From: Adiantum capillus-veneris | Taxonomy: Eukaryota; Streptophyta; Polypodiopsida; Polypodiales; Pteridaceae | Direction: 5' to 3' | Length of the DNA stretch: 60,000 nucleotides | NCBI GenBank assembly: GCA_014529385.2 | Contig: CM043942.1 | Location: 54,934,647-54,994,646, forward strand | In this document: positions 32,601-43,095 of the stretch, one piece after another | Layout: each line of letters begins with the position of its first letter | Position numbering within the stretch: the first letter of the stretch is position 1 | Notes under the pieces: generated by a model | Told to the model about the DNA's origin: nothing | The model's database searches: none | Seen by the model: only the letters and a program-made list of their open reading frames with translations | Made by a program: the position numbers and the translations under genes

Positions 32601-33935
32601 AGGTACATAAAGTGCATCAACAAGTGTGAAGGAACTGCCATTTGCAGCAATAAGCACAATCTTTCCAACTCCCTGAACCGGATGAGAGGCATTGTTGGCA
32701 CAAGTGACTGAATTCCCATTAGGGATAGACTCGAGAGAGGTAAACAATTCACGATGTGAGGTAATGTGCTTTGTAGCACCACTGTCGAAATACCACACAT
32801 GTGAATTTGCAGCAACTGACAAGCATGCATCATGGACAGCAGGACTGTAAGTGCACTTTGCACTAAAAGCCCATTCTGCATCAACATCAACATCACAGTC
32901 TCCTTTTACAGAAGACTCAACAATGGCTGCATTTGTAGTGGAATTAGCATTTGCAGTGGAACCACCCTCTTTCTTCTTAGCCTCTTTAGCCTTCAACTTA
33001 GGACACTGCTTGATCAAATGATTATTAGCTCTACAATAGTGGCAACGCATCTTCTTTTTGCCCTTATCACCAGAATTTCCAGACGAATTGCTGCCAACAG
33101 AAGCATTAGGAACAAAAGTTTTGCCACTCGCAGCAAAACCATAAGAAGTGGCTCTGCTGTTACCACCCTTTCTTTGAGAAGCAATAAAAGCCTATTCAAC
33201 TGCAAGCTACCTAGTCCTGGTTTTTTTGGAAAGTGACTCTTGCAACAGCAATGTGCATAATGCATCAAATTTGACAACTTCAGGATTTCGTTGGGTCATG
33301 TACTAGCAAAAGTCTTGTAAGGCATCAAGAACAGTCAGCACAAGGGAACTGTCTGAAATGACTTCACCTGCAGAAATAAGTTGCTCATTGATATCCTTAA
33401 CACCAGCAAGGAAAGTGTCCATATCATCTTCCTCATGCATAATCTTTGATTCTAGCTCTTTACGCAGCAAAGCAATTTTAGCCTCATTGCGGCTTGCATA
33501 AAGACCTGCTAGAATATCCCAAGCCTGTTTTGCAGATTTTGTTGAATGAATGTTAGGAATAATGGTGCACTTCACAGACAACTCAATCAATGCATGAGCC
33601 TGCGCATCCTTTACATCCCACCGAGCTTGTTCTACCGTAGGCAAAACAACTCTAATAGCAGCAATCCTTGCAACAAGACCTGCCACATCCTCAACATCAC
33701 CTGCATCCTCAAAACTAGGACAAACATCAATGCCGTGCACAATATTCCAGACACCCTTTGACACAAGAACATGTTGCATCATATAAGCCCACATAGGGTA
33801 ATTGTATCCATTCAACCTGTCCTCAACAACAAACATCTTGAACACATCTATGTTGTTGTTGTCAGCCATGGTAAATGCTACACCTGATGTGAAAATTTCC
33901 CGCAAAGAGGAGAAACAAAGCGGGAACAACATGTG
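29609..33935 (-). pseudogene. Copia-2 gag-pol, broken
   Basis: All copia-1 domains are recognisable in order: gag from MADNNN (about 33869) to about 33180; knuckle CHYCRANNHLIKQC near 33040; retropepsin DSGATKH; pre-integrase LWHACFGHLN (31-33 kb); integrase FDRGREY, where the catalytic Asp is kept but neighbours differ, and NGVAERKN; RT with YVDDFPITG; RNase H SDWVGCFDTR and DSQ region ending LLPFVD. Frames change at about 33300 (two small deletions), 32325, 32060, 31560, 31275, 30222 and elsewhere. It is a fossil copy useful for aligning with copia-1. Confidence 0.92.
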
Positions 33936-34219
33936 CTATATAGCACAAGCCGTAGTAGACTGCAAGACACCTGTTCTGTAGAAAACAACACTGTCAGAAA
34001 TTATGCACAAAATGATGAAATTGCATGTGCAGACCTGCCTGTAGTGGAAACAGAGGCCGAAATGAGCCCGAATCAAAAATCTGAGAAACCTAAGCTCTTT
34101 GAGCAGTCCCAAAATTTTTGTCGACCTACGAACGCTTGCCAAACCTCACAGAAATCGGAGAAAGTGAGCAGGCATGTGTTGGAGCAGCTAGCGACTAAGC
34201 CTGGGAGGACGCAACTTGC

Positions 34220-34229
34220 TCCAATACCA
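34220..34229 (-). other. Copia-2 primer-binding site, mutated
   Basis: The plus strand reads GCTCCAATACCA where copia-1 has GCTCTGATACCA, so two bases of the tRNA match are changed (span about 34218-34229). Confidence 0.8.
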
Positions 34230-34231
34230 AT

Positions 34232-34458
34232 TGTTGGAATTAGGGTTGCAGAGAAACGCACACAGCTTGGAGAAAATGAAGGAAGCTCAAGGCACACAAC
34301 TGAGAGTGTGTTACTTAGTGTGCAATGGAAAGATAGATAGCCCTAGAGTGATGGGCATATATACAATGCACGGGGGAAAAAACCCCCTAAAGAGGGAAAA
34401 AATGCCCCGGCGGTCCTAACGTGTTCACACACATCACTACCACATGTATATGGTAACA
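34232..34458 (-). repeat. Copia-2 5' LTR
   Basis: 227 bp, TGTTGGAATT...GGTAACA, the full-length form of the family, with several differences from copia-1 (ACGCACAC, AAAATGAAGG, ACTGAGAGTGTG). Confidence 0.93.
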
Positions 34459-35372
34459 AATTGTCTTCTCTTGTGGCTCTTCTCCTTTTTGGCTTGTTGT
34501 TCCAACTTCAATGCCCTTTGAATCAGATATTAAATTTCTTATGTGGCTGCTGGAACCTCCTGTTCCCCTAACTTTTTGCTTTTGAAACCATTAAGGAACT
34601 AGGCTTGCATCCTTTTCTCTGATGGAAGCTCTTACAATTGTCTGGTCAATTCCTTAATCTTTTCTACATAGCTTCTGGCCGACAACTTGCCTTGCTTGAT
34701 CTTATCCAGTTTGCACATTATATCCTCATCACCCCTATTATCTGAATACTCCAAGTGAAAAGCTTTAAGCAGTTTATGGTAGGATCTAAGTTGGCAAGCT
34801 GGATAGTGGTAGTACCATTTTCTACCTATCTCCTTTAGTGTGTGAGGAAAATATTCCCCCCATTCGTCCTCATCTATGTCCTTGAGTTCAACATACTATT
34901 CAAAAGCTTGGATGTGTACATCTCGGTCATCTTTCTTGCCTCCTTTGAAAGTTGAAGGTGAGCTGGCCTTCTATCTTTGGATCTTATTTTTGTGTAATGA
35001 TCTGTATCAGATTTCTAGTCCTTGTTATCCTAGATCTGAGTCATTGTGTCCTCTTCAACTTGCTTTGTTGATTTATGTCTTGCTGACCGATAACTTCGCT
35101 TACTACCCTTGCTTTCCTTAGTGGGTTTTTGGCTTCGCTGAGATCCATGAGACCGGGTCCGTCTTTTCGCTCTCTCTATACGTCTATGCCTGGAATGAGT
35201 AGAATGTTGAGAATCCCTTGATCCATCTGTGTCATTTCTGGGTTCTCTCTCACAATCAAAGCTTCGCTCAAACTTTTGGGATTGGGTTGACACAGTCTGG
35301 ATTATCCATGAATTTGGTAGCTAGCCTTCTGCCGCGTGAAACTAGTCTGGACGGCATTGTCAATATCTGGAA
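34459..35372 (-). pseudogene. Gypsy F gag N-terminal part
   Basis: Minus-strand pieces include a basic Ser/Arg region (ERAKRRTRSHGSQRSQKP, 35030-35293), then FHLEYSDNRGDEDIM, KLDKIKQGKLSARSYVEKI and FLNGFKSKKLREQE-like text, the helix-rich gag domain of gypsy elements (retrotrans_gag). Several stops are present. Copia-2 interrupts it at 34458. Confidence 0.75.
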
Positions 35373-35384
35373 ACTCTAACACCA
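35373..35384 (-). other. Gypsy F primer-binding site, degenerate
   Basis: On the element strand TGGTGTTAGAGT, 9 of 12 bases matching TGGTATCAGAGC, two bases from a plausible LTR terminus (plus strand TGTGAGATAA at 35387). Confidence 0.55.
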
Positions 35385-35386
35385 AA

Positions 35387-35880
35387 TGTGAGATAATTCA
35401 TTTGTCAAGATCAACTTAGCTCAAACCACCATGATCGCGCCAGAATGAACCCTTATGACAGCTATTCCAGGCTGGTCAGTTAGAGTTATTCAGATCAGAC
35501 AAAGACTTTAGATTAGACAAGATTGGAATGAAATGTAAGATTGGAACTGAAATATAGACTGAACTAGAAACTGAGATTAAACACTAAAACTGGAGACTAG
35601 AACTTGAATATATTTTAGGGTTAGTGTAAGCCAATACAACAGTGTGAGCCAAGTCTGTTCCGAGCTCAACTAGGGTTACAAAGATACAAGAGCATAAAGA
35701 ACTCTAGAAGAGATATCGAGAGAGAGATCCCGCGAAATGAACAGTGGGTCCTATTTATAGCCACCGGGTTGGACCTCTGACTACTGTGCATTGTATCAGT
35801 TATCACAGTAAAACTGGCCTTTGTAATTAGTTGTTCCCACCATCTATAAGGTGTTCTAGCTGGCTCTTGACAAAGTAAAT
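35387..35880 (-). repeat. Gypsy F 5' LTR (candidate)
   Basis: It starts TGTGAG next to the PBS, has a TATA element on the element strand (CTATAAATAG, 35751-35760) and a repetitive TTAGATTAGAC / GAACTAGAAACTGAG stretch. The far end was not fixed; the other LTR is not seen. Confidence 0.55.
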
Positions 35881-36083
35881 TTCTCTCTGTCTATGGTAGA
35901 GAGAAGGTGGATGGGTGAACCGGTTGATCGCTACATAGGGTCCAGTGCTCTACTAGTCATTTACATTTTTGATGTTATGGTATACCCCTATTCTGTTATT
36001 GCATTAATTTATGGTTGCCTATTTCATTTAGATGGAGCATGTAAAGATTCTCTTTTTTCATTCTTCTATGTCTGTGCGCACTC

Positions 36084-36122
<39 letters not shown>

Positions 36123-36410
36123 CTCTCTCTTCCCGCAATGCAGTGTACACATATATTCACCCTCCACATGGTCATTTTTTGGAGTACGCTTTTATTCATA
36201 CCCCCCATTCAGAGGTAGCACTAGTTGCTAGGTGCCTCTTGATTCCGTCTGGCTCATCACTTAAACTCCATGCTAAGCCGGACGCCGAGAACTCTCCCCT
36301 TTGTAAACGCTTTTGCAACTTTGTTGTATATTAAAATTTCACAAATTTACAAATTGTGTAATTTTTGCATAGGCCCTTGGGAAAGGGTATCTCTCAAGAA
36401 TAGTGGTTGT
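35881..36410. other. Intergenic sequence with a TC microsatellite
   Basis: A (TC)n tract with one interruption spans about 36089-36130. Open frames across it are low-complexity artefacts. No gene is seen. Confidence 0.7.
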
Positions 36411-36419
36411 CCATGGCTC

Positions 36420-36950
36420 AAGTATGTATCTTAAGTAAACTTTTTAGTATTATATTTACTTATGATATGTGACCTAAATAAATATAATGCTAAAAGGTTT
36501 ACTTAGGGTATATGCTAATAGGCCCAGTCAATTTTCGAAAGTAGGTGAATTAAATGGAATCTGAAAAGATGCTTGCAAAAGGTTTACTTAGGGTATATAC
36601 TAGTAGGTTTGGAACAAAATTTATGTAGGAAATCACCTACATCGATTCCCAGGAATCTTAGTAGTGATGATTAAAAAAAAAAAAAACTATTAGAATGACC
36701 TTTTACTTAGGGTACATACAAGTAGGTTTCAAAAACGACTCATTACTTTCAAGATTCCTTGCAATCTATGTAGGCAATTTCCTACATAGATTTCTTTGAA
36801 AACCTACCTGTATGTACACTAAGTAAACCTTTTAGCATTATATTTGCTTAGGATATGTACCTTAAGTAAACCTTTTAGCATTATATTTACTTAGAGTATG
36901 TTCCTTAAGTATATCTTTTAGCATTATATTTACTTAGGGTATAATTGAGT
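36420..36950. repeat. Foldback/MITE-like element with 43-bp repeats
   Basis: Inverted repeats 36703-36729 and 36800-36826 (about 25 of 27 bases pair) enclose a perfect 11-bp inverted repeat (36764-36774 / 36781-36791, ATCTATGTAGG). Outside them, AAGTAAACCTTTTAGCATTA units recur directly with a 43-bp period (starts 36821, 36864, 36907) and in inverted form on the left (about 36480-36600). No coding capacity. The borders are not defined. Confidence 0.7.
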
Positions 36951-37037
36951 AGGAAATATCTATTTTGAAAAATAAAAGAGAAGAGAATCTTCTTAAATTC
37001 TCTCTCTTCTTTCATTGAAAAAATGAGATCTCATAGT

Positions 37038-37144
<107 letters not shown>

Positions 37145-37312
37145 CGCGCCCATCCCGATGAGAACTACAATCTATGCACCAGCCTTCTTGCAAGAGGGGA
37201 GAATCCATGATGCGATGGAAAGGGAAATTGAAGGGGTGGACATGCAAGCTAACATGGCAGCAGTCAATCTAGAATGAAACTAAAATTGAATCAATCTGAG
37301 TCCTGCTTGTGT

Positions 37313-37352
<40 letters not shown>
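37313..37352. repeat. (TC)n microsatellite
   Basis: About 40 bp of TC immediately before a LINE-like zinc motif. Confidence 0.95.
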
Positions 37353-37354
<2 letters not shown>

Positions 37355-37560
37355 GCAGAGGACAGGACATGCTCCTTTTGTGACATCGAGCCTGAGACAG
37401 AGTTGCACTACACATGCCACTGCCCCGTCTACTACGAGATATGAGGCCGCTTATTGCTTTTTCAGAGAGGGCTTTGGACCATTCTCTAGAGTCATGCGGT
37501 ACAAGGATTAGAGATGCCTGGGTTTGTTCTTGCTCGAGCTGCACAGACACAGAGAGAGCC
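37353..37560 (+). pseudogene. C-terminal zinc-motif remnant of a non-LTR (LINE-type) retrotransposon
   Basis: Plus strand reads RTCSFCDIEPETELHYTCHC followed by PVYYEI and a stop. CX2C...E.HY.C.CP.Y is the layout of the zinc motif at the end of plant LINE ORF2. The frame continues after stops with GRLLLFQRG. Only this end is recognisable; upstream sequence is microsatellite. Confidence 0.5.
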
Positions 37561-38076
37561 TGATGAGAGGAGAGGCTAGCCAGTCTCAGAGACAGATCAC
37601 ATACTTCTTTAGAGCTACCACTGGACACCCGAAGGAGTTACTACCACAGCAGAGCTCGTCGCTTTACACCAGAGGCATACTGATCGATCGAGCGACTGAG
37701 CTGGGGAGATCCAGACACCCATGACTGCGGAGGACTACACAGCATCGACGGAGGTTGCATAAGAGGTTTCGGGTCACTTTGGCTCAACATGCACGACGCC
37801 CAGACAGACTATTGACCATGGAGGAGATTGATGAGATCCACCAGTACCAATGCTGGATCTCATGTGATCTAGCTATCCCAGCTAGTTGTTTAGCTGCTAA
37901 GCGTCCACACCTAGCAGTTTAGGATTCCATAGTATTTTATTTTGTCATTTTGTCATTCTGTCATTTTGTCATCTTGTTACTCTGACTTTGTATCAGATCC
38001 ACCACATTGTAACTTTCTGTCCCATAGGTCACTTTGGCCTTTTGAAGACGTTAATATAACATTTTATTTCATTTTC

Positions 38077-38080
<4 letters not shown>

Positions 38081-38153
<73 letters not shown>
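38081..38153. repeat. (CT)36 microsatellite
   Basis: 73 bp of uninterrupted CT dinucleotide after an AT-rich stretch (TTTTATTTCATTTTCATTT). Confidence 0.98.
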
Positions 38154-38155
<2 letters not shown>

Positions 38156-38670
38156 GTCCACCTTGAGGACAAACAATCAGCAATTTGCGAGGGGATGAGT
38201 GCTTAGGAAATTACAGCAGCGCCATGGCATACCTTCCAAGGGGGGCTAGGTGAGGCATGCTTTGCACAGAGGAAGAAGTAGAGATAGTTGAGTGTTGAAA
38301 AATTAGATGCGATAGCATCTTTGTAAGTATCGATTTTTAGGGCGGATTCAGACGGTGCCGACGGCACCCGTTCTCTTTTTCAAGAGCCGCCTCCCCCTTG
38401 TTCACAAGAGGCGATGGTAATTTTTAATTTGGTTTTCTACATTTTTGGCATCCAATGAATGTTAGCGTGCTGGTTCGACTCCAACGCTTGCACACCACTG
38501 ATCTAAGTTCAATCTGCAATCTCTGTATTCCTCGCTGAAAAGGTGGTGACAGAGAGCTTGTGGGGGGCGGGCCTCATCACTATATCACACGGGCATGGTC
38601 AAATGGGATCAATGGTGGAGGAGGAAAACGTAGGGCGCGCCAATCGTGGACCATCAGATTCAACATTTTT

Positions 38671-38736
38671 CCCGAATTTACTAGTCTGCCTGAATTTACA
38701 AATTTGCCCCGAATTTACTACTCGGTCCACATTTAC
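38671..38736. repeat. 18-bp periodic repeat, cluster 1
   Basis: Four units of CCCGAATTTAC or variants at 38671, 38689, 38708 and 38726, a period of 18-19 bp with variable linkers. Confidence 0.85.
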
Positions 38737-38775
38737 AATATGACATACTAGAATCACCTATATTTCAACGAACGC

Positions 38776-38836
38776 ATGCGGGCGTAGTGGTTGGTGCTCA
38801 TGGCTCGTAGTGGGGAGGTCACGGGTTCAAGAAATG
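38776..38836 (+). repeat. tRNA-derived SINE head (candidate)
   Basis: GGGCGTAGTGGTTGG resembles a pol III A box and GGTTCAAGA, about 35-40 bases later, the start of a B box, the spacing of tRNA-related SINEs. There is no tRNA cloverleaf. The body would run into the second 18-bp repeat cluster; no poly-A or target duplication was identified. Confidence 0.4.
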
Positions 38837-38848
38837 GGTGCGGACCGC

Positions 38849-38913
38849 CCCGAATTCACAAGCCTACCCGAATTTACTTTTCTCCCCGATTTTACCAAAT
38901 GTCCCGAATTTAC
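38849..38913. repeat. 18-bp periodic repeat, cluster 2
   Basis: Four units CCCGAATTYAC/CCCGATTTTAC at 38849, 38867, 38885 and 38903, exactly 18 bp apart. Confidence 0.88.
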
Positions 38914-39500
38914 AAATGTGCATCTAGCGGTCCGAATCACCTCAACCGTGGATCCCATTTGAAGCTGCCCGTGCGAGATAGTGTGGAGGGGAGGTGTTGG
39001 CAGAGAATCATTTGCTCAAACGTAGGGGTACTACATTCCCGACTCACAGAATAGAGGGTGGCGTCTGTCAAAGTCAACGATGCGGAAGCATAAAACAATG
39101 GGGAGAACACAGGAGAAAGAGAAACAGAGAGAGATACTGGTGAACCAACCAACCTTGGCAATGAATTGATGATTTACAATGGGGGCAAGGTGGTGCTTAT
39201 ATACGCACCTTCTCAAATTGCCCCACCCAAGAATTGACAAATAAGTAAAATAAATACCTAAAGCCAAAATAAATATTGGGATCACATTGGGCTATTCACT
39301 TGAGATGCTGTTACTTTAATACCCTCTCTGGAGCTCATAGTGGACTGGGAAGACCAAGGTGATGAAGAAGCTACCATGGACACCCCAACAAATGTACACT
39401 CCAATGGATACACCTCAGTTATGCCTTCACCAATCTTTACTTGATAAGAATGCCATCTTGAGCACATAGAAAATTGAATTTTTTTAGATCACACTACGTC
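38914..39500. other. No gene recognised
   Basis: Contains short open frames on both strands without domains. It lies between the periodic repeat and the LTR of gypsy C. Confidence 0.4.
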
Positions 39501-39506
39501 CAAGAA

Positions 39507-40131
39507 TGTAATGGAATTGATATTTTGATGATATATTTGTGAAATATTTGATATTCTGATGAAGCATTGCAATGTTGATTTGAATTGTGGAATATGATCA
39601 CTTGCTGGGTGTTGTGTGAGCAGATCAGTGATTGGCACATGCTGGGCAATAAAGCGATAGCAGTTATTTGGAATAAAACTGCCACCAGTGGATTTCTGTG
39701 GCAAGCCTTAGTATTTATGGTTTAGTTATAAGTTGAGATGTAGACAGCTATTAATTGTTACATTGAGCTCTTTATGAGCCATGACTATTTTATGCCCAAG
39801 TGTGAATTGGATGTAACTCAATTTTGAGCATGAACTTCTCTATAAATTAAATACATGCAAGAGGGACATGGTCACTCTTGCACGGGGGGAGATTGTACCC
39901 AGTGTCTGTGTTATTCTTCTCTTCTCTCTTGCCATGCCGGCGTAGCACTCTGCTCTAGGTGGTGCGCCTACACGTGCTCTCTCGTTCTATCACGCTCTCT
40001 TTCTGTCTCTGCTCGTGTACAACTTGGATTATGCGTTGTGTGATTCGAAGTATGTCGATTTGTGCTTTTTCATGGATTGCAGCGTGTTCTTTTGAGTATT
40101 TTGTAGGGCAGCCACGCCCCCGTCTGTAGCA
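39507..40131 (+). repeat. Gypsy C 5' LTR (start approximate)
   Basis: It ends ...CTGTAGCA one base before a PBS, and has a TATA-like TATAAATTAA at 39841-39850 followed by a C/T-rich leader. The start at TGTAATGGAA is a guess from the TG rule. Confidence 0.6.
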
Positions 40132-40132
40132 G

Positions 40133-40144
40133 TGGTATCAGAGC
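40133..40144 (+). other. Gypsy C primer-binding site
   Basis: TGGTATCAGAGC, initiator Met-tRNA type, on the plus strand. Confidence 0.9.
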
Positions 40145-41540
40145 CAGATTAAAAGGCTCCTGATAGTGCTAGATATGAGCATGCGAGGAGATTCATGACC
40201 AATCAATCCCACAGCTAAGTTTTCCTTATTTATCTTATTAGTATCATTGGTATCAAATTTTTATTTCGACAAGTGTCTAAACATCGTTATATAATTCAAT
40301 TAAAACAAACCTTGCTTGAAGTTTAAAATAAATAAAATAATCAACACGAATTATCATGGAATTAAAAGACGATTGAAGAATAATTAAGTATGAAACTCAA
40401 TAGAATTAACTTGTTTAAGCGTTTACTTACAATGTATTAAGCATCCCCCATATATAATTATAATACTTAGTCTATGCATAGAGATTTAAAGAAACAGGAG
40501 ACATTGAACAATATTTTTTGAATGGTGGAGTTTTGAGGAAGTAATTAGAAGAACCGGGATTCTCTGTTAACAATCGGTGCTACCTCCTTGACATAGGCGA
40601 CACAATTATCGTGAAAAAAGAGCGTGAGGTTTAGGCTCAATCAAAAGAAGAGGTACAACTCTGTGCGCGAATATATTGCAGAGGCATACTGCATCATCAC
40701 CATTCCCATGTTTTTACTGCAACTGCACCTCAAATTTCAAACACATATTTCAATCCCCCAGCACGTCGTAATGGTGTTCGGTGCTTCAAATGCCGCCTAT
40801 ACGGCCATGTTGAAGCCAAGTGCACCAACAATCGGCCACCCAGACCTCGCCAACCCACAGCTTGCATACACAACATCGAAGATGCATCAGAACCCCTAGA
40901 CGATGACATGGCTGACTGGACAGCTGCAACACCACCTCACCTACCAGGTAAGCCAATTTCAATTCATGCCTTGCTCCGTCAAATAGGAAAAATTCAAGAT
41001 TCAAGCGTGTCTATTTTACATGATGATGGTAGTTCACATGACTTTATTTCTGAAAAATTGGTAAGAAAATTGAATTTAACCACCACACCATCTGCATACA
41101 AAGTTAAATGTGCTTTTCAAGGAACTAGGTACAATGGCACACGTGAAATTAAATCTCTCACAATTACCATTGGTGATTACACAGAACAACGTGATTTTTT
41201 AATTGCACCATTGCAATCCATCGATATCATTTTGGGCATGCCATTTCGACACCAACATAATCCACAAATTGACTATCGCACACACACAATGAATTTCACT
41301 TTCAATGGCAAATCTATTTCACTTTCTGCTGCTGCATCACTTGCTATGTTTCCCTTGATATCCCACACACAAGCAAAACGTGCACTACGAAAGGATGACA
41401 AAGAATACATGATATTTGTTATTGAAGTGGAGCACACACAATCATCTTTCTCTCACACACATAAGATTTCCTCTCACAGTATAATGATTGCTTTGTGGAT
41501 GATTACCCCCCTCACCTCCCACCCTCTCGTGGTGAATTAG
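40145..41540 (+). pseudogene. Gypsy C gag remnant, zinc knuckle and retropepsin
   Basis: The gag N-terminal domain is decayed. At about 40780-40830 a perfect knuckle CFKCRLYGHVEAKC (CX2CX4HX4C) is read. From 40908 the open frame gives a retropepsin: SVSILHDDGSSHDFISEKLV, GDYTEQRDFLIAPL, DIILGMPFRHQHNP. The active site is D-D-G rather than the usual D-S-G or D-T-G. The frame ends before RT, with at least one frameshift between gag and protease. Confidence 0.85.
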
Positions 41541-42130
41541 ATCATATAATTGAAATTTTTCCAGGCTCACAACCTCCACACAGAGCACCATATAGACACA
41601 GTCCCTTGCACCAATAAGAAATCCAAAAACAAATCACCGAACTCCTAGATAAGGGCCTCATCCGTCCTAGTGCATCCCCTTTTGGTGCACCAGTTCTCCT
41701 AATCCAAAAGAAAAACAAAACTTTTCGCATGTGCATAGACTACCGTGCATTAAACAAGGTTACTGTCAAAAACCGCTATCCCATCTCACGTAAACCATCT
41801 CCTAGATCGCTTACGAGGAGCCAAACTGTTTAGCAAAATTGACTTGAAATCAGGATACCATCAGATCCATATGCACCCTAATGATATTTTTAAAACTGCA
41901 TTTCGTACCCAGTCTTGTCATTATGAGTTTATTGTTTTACCGTTTGGTCTCACAAATGCACCTGCCACATTTGCTAGGATGATGAACAAAATATTTCTTG
42001 ATTATCAAGACTTTGTTATTGTGTTCTTTGATGACATTTTGATTTTTAGTCGTGATGAGCATGAACACAAAAATCACCTGCATATTGTCTTTGAGTTATT
42101 GCGTGACCACCAGTTGTTTGCAAATCCCGA
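41541..42130 (+). pseudogene. Gypsy C reverse transcriptase, truncated
   Basis: [39 protein letters not shown], a frameshift near 41790, then [35 protein letters not shown] and VFFDDILIFS (the catalytic xxDD), ending at LRDHQLFANP. The sequence then changes abruptly at the LTR of element B. RNase H and integrase are absent. Confidence 0.9.
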
Positions 42131-43047
42131 TGTTTTAGGGCTTAACTACTCCCCTGTTCATACTCACAAGCACGACACAGACAACATACTTATCATTCGA
42201 TGACACGACTAACCCGTAGGTGCACGTAGGAAATCTCGTTATCTTGTCAGGCTGAGACCAATCTACACATACGCACTTTTATGATGCATCAATCACTAAC
42301 CCTGGAAGAATGCAACCCACTCTATCCCTAACCGCTCACAACACCGTTTACACTTCCAATGAACTCGGAATCGCATCAAACCTTGTAGGCACCATCCTCT
42401 CACTAGGATATACTTACCTATAACTCTAATCTCACTAGATTTGAACCCTAGTTATCTCGAATACAGTCGCGATAGACTAACAGGTCATAATCCAAAAGTG
42501 GACGAAACTTAAGTTCATGAGTATCTATGTGTAGCTAATCTCTTTCTCATTCCATAAAGCACTTGATTGTTGAAAACAGACACTATTTGTGCTACTTACA
42601 AACAAAACAAGCTCGAGGAAGGATCGATCGCGAACAGCTCAAAAATGTGAATGCGTGGCGTGGGGGCGTAGCTCTCGGAGAGACTACCGCGATGGTGTAG
42701 TCATGTCGTGAATCCGGTGAGGGAGAAGAGCGTAGCGAAGAGGATAAGACTCTCTCTCTCTCTCTCAGACTCGTACGACACAGGATTAATATTAAAAAAC
42801 AATGTTATTCCAAAATGATTCTAAGGTGACTTTTATACTTTAGTCACCTTAGCTCAAAAATGTACGTGGGGTTCTCTTACTCATTATTACAAAGTGGGAA
42901 CAAATATGAGTACTGACTAACTGATTAATCTTTACATGACCCAGACAAATGGATCAAAATGATAAGACGTCTTTGACATAAAATGGGAATTTGATATGCT
43001 TTACAAGATGGCCTCATTACAACAGTTGGACAAATGGGGCTCCAACA
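42131..43047 (-). repeat. Element B 3' LTR
   Basis: TGTTTTAGGG...CTCCAACA on the plus strand, 917 bp, with TG/CA ends and directly adjoining a polypurine tract at 43048. It contains a (TC)7-type tract and, at 42475-42488, a shortened copy of the palindrome found four times at 46769-47508. It interrupts gypsy C. Confidence 0.7.
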
Positions 43048-43061
43048 CTCCCCCCCTCCTA
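43048..43061 (-). other. Element B polypurine tract
   Basis: On the element strand TAGGAGGGGGGGAG, next to the LTR start TGTTGGAGCC. The identical 14 bases occur at 49137-49150 at the end of element A2. Confidence 0.8.
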
Positions 43062-43095
43062 ATTCATGTCTACCATGACATGATAGTCTTTGTCT

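Larger units (their letters stand above)
29422..34458 (-). mobile_element. Copia-2: decayed sibling of copia-1, nested in gypsy F
   Basis: It has the same LTR family and gag-pol as copia-1, with many stops and frameshifts. Flanks GATTG (29417-29421) and AATTG (34459-34463) are a near-perfect 5-bp target duplication. Relative to copia-1, about 115 bp are deleted at the 3' LTR/PPT junction, so the element could not replicate. Confidence 0.93.

Noticed and set aside
38440-38480. Perfect B-box sequence GGTTCGACTCC suggesting a tRNA gene
   Set aside because: No matching A box, anticodon arm or acceptor stem could be built around it.
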